NCBI GenBank assembly: GCA_021818955.1
Contig: JAKASR010000018.1
Span: 17,071-81,070, forward strand
Direction: 5' to 3'
DNA length: 64,000 nucleotides
Source: Acidobacteriota bacterium
GTDB taxonomy: Bacteria > Acidobacteriota > Terriglobia > Terriglobales > SCQP01
Below, piece after piece: positions 57,732-64,000 of this stretch. The position numbers and the translations under genes were made by a program. The notes beneath the pieces are model-generated. The model saw nothing but the letters and a program-made list of their open reading frames with translations. It had not been told where the DNA came from and made no database searches. The stretch's first letter is position 1, and the number at the start of each line of letters is the position of its first letter.

Positions 57732-60700
57732 ATGTTTGCGAGACGGGTTTATTGTATGCCAGTCAAGCTAACGCGGCGCGAACTCTGGGCACTGGGGCTG
57801 ACCGCGATGGTGGCGGCGGTATCACTCGGGATTGCGCATTGCTATTTTTCCCGCGCCTTTCCTGAAGCCGGCATTCGCTTTGAGCTCTCCCGCGGTCAGG
57901 CGGCCCAAAAAGCGCAGGCGGTGCTCGATTCACTCGGGCTGCAGCCGCGCGGCTATCGCCAAGCGACGCGTTTTACTTATGACGACCGCACCAAGACATT
58001 TATCGAGCGGGAGTTGGGAAACGCGCGCGCGGGAAAGCTGTTATCCGGGCCGTTGCATTTATGGCGCTGGCAAACGCGCTGGTTCCGTCCGCTTTCGGCG
58101 GAAGAGATGTGGGTTTCATTGACGCCGGAAGGGCAACTGGTGGGCTTTCGCCATCTGCTGCCTGACGAGGCCGCCGGCGCCAGGCTCGCGCCGGCGGCGG
58201 CGCGCCAGGTGGCGCTAGATTTCCTGCGTCGGCGGATGGGCCTGCATCCCAGCCAGTTGCGCTTTATCGGGATGCTGCGGCAGGATCACCCGCACCGCAG
58301 TGACACGACTTTCACCTGGGCGGCGCGCTGGCAGTTGGCTCCGGGCAGCCCAAATCGCGATCTGGAGCGCGCCAGTTATCGTTACCGGGTGACGGTCGCC
58401 GGAGACCGGATTGGCGCTTATCGCGAATTTTTAAAGGTGCCGCGGGAATGGCGGCGGCGTTACGCCCGGCTGCGCGCGCGGAATGACACCACTGCGGAAA
58501 TCGCCGATCTGTTTCTGCTGATGCTGGTCGCGGCCATGCTGGTGATTTTGATCCAGCGGCTGCGCCGCGGCGACGTGCGCCGGCGGCCGGCAATCTGGAT
58601 TGGGTCGGCGGGCGCCGTGCTGGCCTGTTTCGCCCAGCTCAATTCCCTGCCCACGTCTTTTTTCCATTACGACACCACCCAAAGCTGGATGGCCTTCCTG
58701 ATCTTGCAGGTTTTGCAGGCCGCCGGCGCGGGCCTGGCCGTGGGCGCTTTTCTCGCTCTATTGACCGCCGGCGCCGAACCGCTCTACCGCCAGCGTTTCC
58801 CCCAACATCTGTTCCTGGGTTCGTACTTAAGCCGGCGAGGCTTTCGCACGAAACCGTTTTTCTGGAGCTTGGCCCTGGGGTTGGCGCTCGCCTGCTTCTT
58901 TTTCGCCTATCAGACCGTCTTTTATCTGATCGCCAATCATTTCGGTGCCTGGGCCCCCGCCGATGTTCCCTATAGTTCGCTGTTGAATACCAGCTTTCCC
59001 TGGATCTTCGTAATGCTGATCGGCTTCTGGCCGGCGATTTTCGAAGAGTTCACCTTCCGCATGCTGGCAATACCGTTGATCGGACGTTGGCTGGGAGAAT
59101 GGCGGCCGGGGAAAACCGGGCCCGTGCGCTGGCGCTTGGGGCGGCTCTGGCTGGCGGTGCTCGCCGCCGCTTTCATGTGGGGTTTCGCCCACGCCAACTA
59201 TCCCAATCAACCGTTTTATATTCGCGGCCTGGAAGTTGGTTTGGGCGGAGTGCTGCTTGGCTGGTTCATGATCCGCTTCGGCATCCTGACCACGGTGGTC
59301 TGGCATTACACCGTCGACGCGGTCTATACGGCGATGCTGTTGCTGCGGGCGCATAACGCCTATTTGCGCATTTCCGGTTCCATGGCGGCGCTGTTTGCGG
59401 TGCTGCCGCTGGCGATTGCGTTGGGGGCCTATTGGCGGCATGGCGGTTTCGAGCCGGAAACCGGGCTGCGTAATGCCGATGCCGGCGTAGCGCCGGCGGC
59501 GCCGGCCGCGGCGCCCGAAACCCCGGCGGTGCTGCCGGCCTATGCGCCCGTGCCGCGTCGGAGATGGTGGTGGGGCGCCGCCATCGCGGCCTTTCTGCTG
59601 ACGGGATATTTTCTATCCGTCCCACACTGGCCGGCATCGCGGTTTCGCGCCTCCCCGGCGCAGGCGCGAGCCAAAGCCGGGGCTTTTCTCCACCAGCAGG
59701 GCATTTCGACGCGTGGTTATGTGAGCGATCTGGTCGCTCTGCCGGCATGGTCGCGGCACGCCGAAGATTGGTCCAGCGCCATGCGTGCCATTTTCCGGCG
59801 CCAGGGCCTGGCCGCGGCGCAACGCGAATCGGCGCGCTGGGGGCCGCAACTGGGCTGGCAGGCGCGGTTTTTTAAACCGCTCCAGACCGAGCAGTTCTGG
59901 GTGTGGATGGATCCGGCGGCCTCGCGCGTGACCGGCTACCGCCGCCAAATGCGTGACCGCGCTCCGGGAGCGTCGTTATCCCCCGCGCAAGCCCAGGCCC
60001 GGGTTTTGTCTTGGCTCGCCGGCCAGGGAATTGAAACCCGCGCGATGCGGGCGATCCGGCGGCAGGCGAAGCAGCGGACCGCGCGCCGCGACTACGACTT
60101 CGCATGGCAAGCCAGATTGCCCGGCGCCGCTCCGGCGGAAGCGCGGCTCACGGCGCAGTTGCTGGGAAGCGAAATCGGTGGCTTCGCACGCTATCTGCGC
60201 TTGCCCCAGGCCGAGTCGCGCCGGCAACAAGCCTGGACGGCTCCCAAGCTGCTGAGCTTGATTTTGAAAGTGGCGGCGGGCCTGGCGTTCTCGGCTTGGC
60301 TGATTTGGCTCTTTGTCCGGGCAGTGCGCGGTCGCGGTTGGCCGGGTGAAGCAGCCGGAGCCCCATTGCGCTGGAAACCGTTGCTGCTGGCCGGCGCGGC
60401 GGCGGCGGCCATCGCTGTGATTTCCGGTGTGAACCATCTGAATCGGTTGCTGGCGCAGTACCCTACCACTTTGCCCTGGGCGGCTTGGCAAATCGAGGTG
60501 TTGATCAGCCTGCTGGTCATGGCGGCCATGAGCTTTTTTATGACTGCCGCCCTGCTCGTGCCTTTATCTGTCGCCGCCCCGAGAGCCTTCGCCGTCTGCT
60601 CGCGCGCCGCTTGGCGGAGTTGGGGCCGCGATGCCGCGCTGGCCTGCCTATTGGGCATGTGCTGGATAACCGGCTGGGGCCAGTGGCTGGCCTGGCTGAA

Positions 60701-61256
60701 TGCGCACGCGCATCGCTGGGGCACGCTCTCTCTCCCTTCCGCGCCTGGCGTGGATGGCCGTCTGCCGGGCATCGGCAGCTTGCTCGATTCGCCCATCCAC
60801 GCAGTTTGGGGTGCGGCGCTGGCCGGCACGCTCGCCGCGAGCATGTATTGGCTCTGGCGGCGCGGCCGCCGCGCTTGGACCGCCGGCGCGTTGGCGCTGG
60901 CCTGGGCTGTGTTGTGGCCGCAGACCAACAATTGGATGGCTTTAGGACTGGCCGCGCTGGTCTCGCTGGCCGGCTTGTTCTTGCTGCTGGTGCTGCTGGC
61001 GGGTTTTCTACGCGACAACTGCCTGGCCTATTATTCGCTGGCGCTGACCGCGGCGTGGTGGGCGGCGGGCTGGAGTTTCTGGCGCGAGCCTCTGCTGCGC
61101 TCTCGCTTGGCCGGTGGCATCCTGCTGGCCGCGGCCGCCGGCTGGGTGCTGGCGCTCTGGTTGCTGGGCGGTTCTCGCCGGCAGTTGGAAATGAGTTCCG
61201 CCTTGGCCGCCTCCCCCGCACCCGGCCTGCGCGCGCGCCCGGCGCCCCAGCGTTAA
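57732..61256 (+). CDS. Large CPBP-family intramembrane protease with duplicated N- and C-flanking domains
   Basis: EEFTFRMLAIPLIGRW and FMWGFAHANYPNQPFYIRGLEVGLGGVLLG ... VVWHYTVDAVY (CPBP motifs). Start set at ATG 57732 (57756 also possible); the ORF track start lies inside repeat D. Confidence 0.82.
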   Translation: MFARRVYCMPVKLTRRELWALGLTAMVAAVSLGIAHCYFSRAFPEAGIRFELSRGQAAQKAQAVLDSLGLQPRGYRQATRFTYDDRTKTFIERELGNARAGKLLSGPLHLWRWQTRWFRPLSAEEMWVSLTPEGQLVGFRHLLPDEAAGARLAPAAARQVALDFLRRRMGLHPSQLRFIGMLRQDHPHRSDTTFTWAARWQLAPGSPNRDLERASYRYRVTVAGDRIGAYREFLKVPREWRRRYARLRARNDTTAEIADLFLLMLVAAMLVILIQRLRRGDVRRRPAIWIGSAGAVLACFAQLNSLPTSFFHYDTTQSWMAFLILQVLQAAGAGLAVGAFLALLTAGAEPLYRQRFPQHLFLGSYLSRRGFRTKPFFWSLALGLALACFFFAYQTVFYLIANHFGAWAPADVPYSSLLNTSFPWIFVMLIGFWPAIFEEFTFRMLAIPLIGRWLGEWRPGKTGPVRWRLGRLWLAVLAAAFMWGFAHANYPNQPFYIRGLEVGLGGVLLGWFMIRFGILTTVVWHYTVDAVYTAMLLLRAHNAYLRISGSMAALFAVLPLAIALGAYWRHGGFEPETGLRNADAGVAPAAPAAAPETPAVLPAYAPVPRRRWWWGAAIAAFLLTGYFLSVPHWPASRFRASPAQARAKAGAFLHQQGISTRGYVSDLVALPAWSRHAEDWSSAMRAIFRRQGLAAAQRESARWGPQLGWQARFFKPLQTEQFWVWMDPAASRVTGYRRQMRDRAPGASLSPAQAQARVLSWLAGQGIETRAMRAIRRQAKQRTARRDYDFAWQARLPGAAPAEARLTAQLLGSEIGGFARYLRLPQAESRRQQAWTAPKLLSLILKVAAGLAFSAWLIWLFVRAVRGRGWPGEAAGAPLRWKPLLLAGAAAAAIAVISGVNHLNRLLAQYPTTLPWAAWQIEVLISLLVMAAMSFFMTAALLVPLSVAAPRAFAVCSRAAWRSWGRDAALACLLGMCWITGWGQWLAWLNAHAHRWGTLSLPSAPGVDGRLPGIGSLLDSPIHAVWGAALAGTLAASMYWLWRRGRRAWTAGALALAWAVLWPQTNNWMALGLAALVSLAGLFLLLVLLAGFLRDNCLAYYSLALTAAWWAAGWSFWREPLLRSRLAGGILLAAAAGWVLALWLLGGSRRQLEMSSALAASPAPGLRARPAPQR

Positions 61257-61263
61257 TTGACGA

Positions 61264-61800
61264 TCATGCGTGCGCGTAGCTGGTGAAAGCGGCTTCCTCC
61301 CCGGCCTCCGCCGGCGCCCGGCGGCGCGGCGCGGGCCGGGCGGTGAAGACGTCGCAGATGACGGCGATCTGGTGGCAGTGGTGCAGCTTGGGACAGCTCA
61401 GGCAATCGCGCATGAACTTGCGCGGCAGTTGCTCCCGGTCGGTGAGCGTGAATCCTTGGCGCAGAAAAAACTCCGGAGCGTGGGTCAGGGAAAACACCTT
61501 CCAGACGCGATGGCGCCGGGCCTCGCGCAGCAGGGCGCGCACCATCTGGCGCCCGAGGCCGCGGCCCTGGCAGGAGGGCAGTACCGCCAGCGATTGCAGT
61601 TCGGCCAGGTCTTCATCGAAAAAGTGGAGCGCGCCGGAGGCGACGATGCGGCCGCGCTCGTCTTCCAACATGCTGAAGTCACGGATGTTTTCGCACAGAT
61701 ACGATAGGCTGCGCGGCAGCAGCACGCCCTCGCGCACAAACGGCTGCATGAGCGCATGAATTTCGCCGGCATCGCAGAGCCGGGCTTTGCGGCAGGTCAT
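61264..61800 (-). CDS. GNAT N-acetyltransferase, likely amino-acid N-acetyltransferase (ArgA-type)
   Basis: ASGALHFFDEDLAELQSLAVLPSCQGRGLGRQMVRALL ... FSLTHAPEFFLRQGF; overlaps the argB stop by 4 bp. Confidence 0.85.
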   Translation of the reverse strand: MTCRKARLCDAGEIHALMQPFVREGVLLPRSLSYLCENIRDFSMLEDERGRIVASGALHFFDEDLAELQSLAVLPSCQGRGLGRQMVRALLREARRHRVWKVFSLTHAPEFFLRQGFTLTDREQLPRKFMRDCLSCPKLHHCHQIAVICDVFTARPAPRRRAPAEAGEEAAFTSYAHA

Positions 61801-62597
61801 GCGCATCCCTCCCGGGCGGCAAGCAAAATGCGCGTATGCGGATAAGCATCGGCGAAGCTCGCGGGCAGGGCCGCGGCGCTGAGTATTTCCACGCGCTCCA
61901 CGCCGGCCTCGAGCGCTTGGCGGCAAGCGCTGAGCTTGGGCAGCATGCCGCCGGAAATCTGGCCCGATTGCTGCATCGCGTTCAGCTCCGAGAGCCGCAC
62001 CTGCTCCAGGCGGCGGCCTTCGCGATCGAGCACGCCGGGAACATCCGTAATGAATAACAGCCGCGAGGCGCCGGCCAGGGCGGCGCAGGTCGCCGCGAAA
62101 ATATCGGCATTGACATTCAGCAACTCACCGCTGGGCTGGTCTGCCGCCAGGCTGGCCAGCACGGGAATATAGCCGGCCTCGATCAGCGTGCGCAACAGGC
62201 GCGGATCTCCCGGCTGGCTTTCGCCCACCCAGCCGAGTTCGGGGTGCAGGCGGCGGGCAAGGACGCTGGCGCCGTCGAGTCCGGTCAGGCCCACGGCGCG
62301 CGGCGGCCGCTGCCGCGCCGCCAGCGCCTGATTCAGCGACCCCACCAGCCGGGTATTGACATTGCCGGCCAGGGCCATCAGCGCCGCTTCGCGCGTCGCG
62401 TCATCGGTAACCCGCAGGCCGTTGTGAAAATGGCTCGTCACCCCGAGCTTTTCCAACAGCGCGGTGAGGGTTTTGCCGCCGCCATGCACTACTAGCAGCC
62501 GCTCGCCGGCGGCTTCCCAGGCGGCCAGGGGCGCAAGCAGGTCGGCGCGGGCGCCGTTCTCGAGCAGGCTGCCGCCGAGTTTGACGACCGTGATCAT
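61797..62597 (-). CDS. argB: Acetylglutamate kinase
   Basis: MITVVKLGGSLLENG ... LLVVHGGGKTLTALLEKLG ... NVNADIFAATCAAL ... GGMLPKLSACRQAL. ORF track start at 63356 is a false extension antisense-free but overlapping argC. Confidence 0.93.
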   Translation of the reverse strand: MITVVKLGGSLLENGARADLLAPLAAWEAAGERLLVVHGGGKTLTALLEKLGVTSHFHNGLRVTDDATREAALMALAGNVNTRLVGSLNQALAARQRPPRAVGLTGLDGASVLARRLHPELGWVGESQPGDPRLLRTLIEAGYIPVLASLAADQPSGELLNVNADIFAATCAALAGASRLLFITDVPGVLDREGRRLEQVRLSELNAMQQSGQISGGMLPKLSACRQALEAGVERVEILSAAALPASFADAYPHTRILLAAREGCA

Positions 62598-63649
62598 GCC
62601 AACCCCGCCGCTTGCGGATAGCCGCACATCAGGTTGGCGTTTTCGAGCGCTTGGCTGGCGGCGCCCTTCAGTAGGTTGTCGAGGCAGGTGACGATCGTGG
62701 CTTGCGGGCGCGAGGGGTGCAGCCGGAAGCCGAGATCGCAGAAACAAGTGCGGGTCACCATCTGCAGATCGGGTAAGCCCTGCGAATGAATGCGCACGCA
62801 AGGCGCGTCCTGATAGGCGCGCTGATAAAGATCGAGTACGGCGGCAGCGTCCCAGCCGGGACGCAGGCGGACATAGCTGGTGGCTAGCAGCCCGCGGCGC
62901 AGCGGCAACAGGTGGGGCGTGAAAGTCAGCGCCTCGGTCTCCATGCCGGCGTGCAAGGCGATTTCCGGGGTATGGCGGTGGGTATAGAGACCATAAGCTT
63001 TGCAATTGCCGGAAAGCTCGACAAAATGTAGATCCTCGCGCAGCCCTTTGCCGGCGCCGCTGGCGCCGGATTTGGCGTCGCAGATCACGCCGCCCGGTTC
63101 GATGGCTTGGGCCTCGATCAGCGGCCAGAGCGCGGTTAAGGCAGCCGTGGCGTAGCAGCCGGGATTGGCTACGAGGCGGGCGCCGGGAAGGCGGCCGCGA
63201 TTTTTTTCGGGCCAGCCATAGACCGCTTGCGCTAGCCACTCGCGGGCGCTGTGCGGCATGCCGTACCAGCGCTCGAAAGTTTCCGGAACGGGGAAGCGGA
63301 AGGCGCCGCTTAAATCCACCACGCGCAGACCGGCGGCGAGCAGCCGCGGCGCCCATTCGAGCGACACCTCGTGGGGCGTGGCCAGAAAAGCGAGTTCCGC
63401 CTGGGCTTCGTGCACGGCCTCATCGGAGATGGGCAGGCATGGCGGTTCCGGCTCGCCGCGCAGGCGGAAGACGCCGGCCAAGCCGGGTGCGATCTCGGCC
63501 AGCCGCTGGGGACCAGCGGCGCGGCCCGAACTGCAAGCGGCGGCGAGTTGGAAGCCGGGATGGCTGGCGAGCAGGCGCAGCAGTTCCTGGCCGGCATAGC
63601 CGCCGGCGCCCAGCACCACGACCCGGCGCGATGAATAATTATTCATCAT
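62594..63649 (-). CDS. argC: N-acetyl-gamma-glutamyl-phosphate reductase
   Basis: VVVLGAGGYAGQELLRLLASHPGF; NPGCYATAALTALWPLI; SGASGAGKG. Confidence 0.95.
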   Translation of the reverse strand: MMNNYSSRRVVVLGAGGYAGQELLRLLASHPGFQLAAACSSGRAAGPQRLAEIAPGLAGVFRLRGEPEPPCLPISDEAVHEAQAELAFLATPHEVSLEWAPRLLAAGLRVVDLSGAFRFPVPETFERWYGMPHSAREWLAQAVYGWPEKNRGRLPGARLVANPGCYATAALTALWPLIEAQAIEPGGVICDAKSGASGAGKGLREDLHFVELSGNCKAYGLYTHRHTPEIALHAGMETEALTFTPHLLPLRRGLLATSYVRLRPGWDAAAVLDLYQRAYQDAPCVRIHSQGLPDLQMVTRTCFCDLGFRLHPSRPQATIVTCLDNLLKGAASQALENANLMCGYPQAAGLA

Positions 63650-63691
63650 TGCTTATATTTATTCACTTTATGCATTTGTGTCCCGGCTGTC

Positions 63692-63752
63692 AATAAGCGG
63701 CTACGGCCGAGTCGGGCAAAAGTTTCCGTCATGGACAGTTTCGAGGCGAGGG
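63692..63752 (+). repeat. Diverged 5' fragment of the dispersed repeat, directly upstream of copy E
   Basis: aataagcggctacggccgagtcgggcaaaagtttccgtcatggacagtttcgagg aligns to the first ~60 nt of copies C-E. Confidence 0.7.
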
Positions 63753-63772
63753 CTTCCAGTCGGCCCCGTTAA

Positions 63773-64000
63773 CGTTAACGGCCGAGTCGGACAGTAGTTT
63801 TCGTCATTGGCAATTTCGAAGAAATTGCCTCAAGCCATGCCCGCAGGCCGAAGCGCGGGGTTCCTTTTAGGTCCCGCGCCTATTAATGACAATACCAAGC
63901 AATTCCGCAGGAATTGCGCCCGGCAATGCCCGGCAGCCATGAGTATTCGCCATGTGTCCGGTTTCGGCCGGACCTTTGCGAAAGCGTCAGCGCCTAAAAG
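63773..64000 (+). repeat. Dispersed structured repeat, copy E (runs off the window end)
   Basis: cgttaacggccgagtcggacagtagttttcgtcattggcaatttcgaagaaattgcc...gcgcctaaaag. Confidence 0.93.

Noticed and set aside
61797-63356. 519-aa ORF as a single protein
   Set aside because: Its first ~250 residues are Arg/Pro-rich out-of-frame translation of argC; only the argB part from 62597 is real.
39384-64000. Integron attC-like sites, because repeat starts contain GTTAAC next to GCG and repeats are in one orientation
   Set aside because: The units lack paired RYYYAAC/GTTRRRY ends with a foldable imperfect palindrome, the genes between them point both ways and are housekeeping, and no integrase is seen.
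39384-64000. CRISPR array
   Set aside because: Repeat units are ~190-254 nt, kilobases apart, with genes between them; no cas genes.

Overview
High-GC bacterial chromosomal window, gene content most like Acidobacteriota (inference from gene content only). It is mostly housekeeping: maf fragment, pyrimidine cluster (ThyX-like, pyrR, pyrB, pyrC), rsmB, murJ, mfd, dxs/ispA-type genes, NAD kinase, an arg operon (argC-argB-GNAT), tRNA-Ser(GGA), glycosyltransferases, an ABC exporter and sugar oxidoreductases. Three regions stand out. (1) A family of ~190-254 nt dispersed, highly structured intergenic repeats: 5 near-full copies plus about 6 truncated or diverged ones, all in the same orientation. 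Each carries up to five hairpins, a partly conserved short reading frame, and two ~30-nt in-frame internal deletions in some copies. (2) A DmsE/MtrA-like decaheme cytochrome, an MtrB/PioB-like porin and a monoheme cytochrome c, with a 15-bp hairpin before the last gene. (3) Unusual proteins: a CPBP protease flanked by two copies of the same extracytoplasmic domain, Mfd with a ~53-aa insertion in its helicase module, and a tandem ThyX-like protein. No CRISPR, rRNA, transposase or recognisable phage module was seen. All calls are from reading the sequence; no searches were run.
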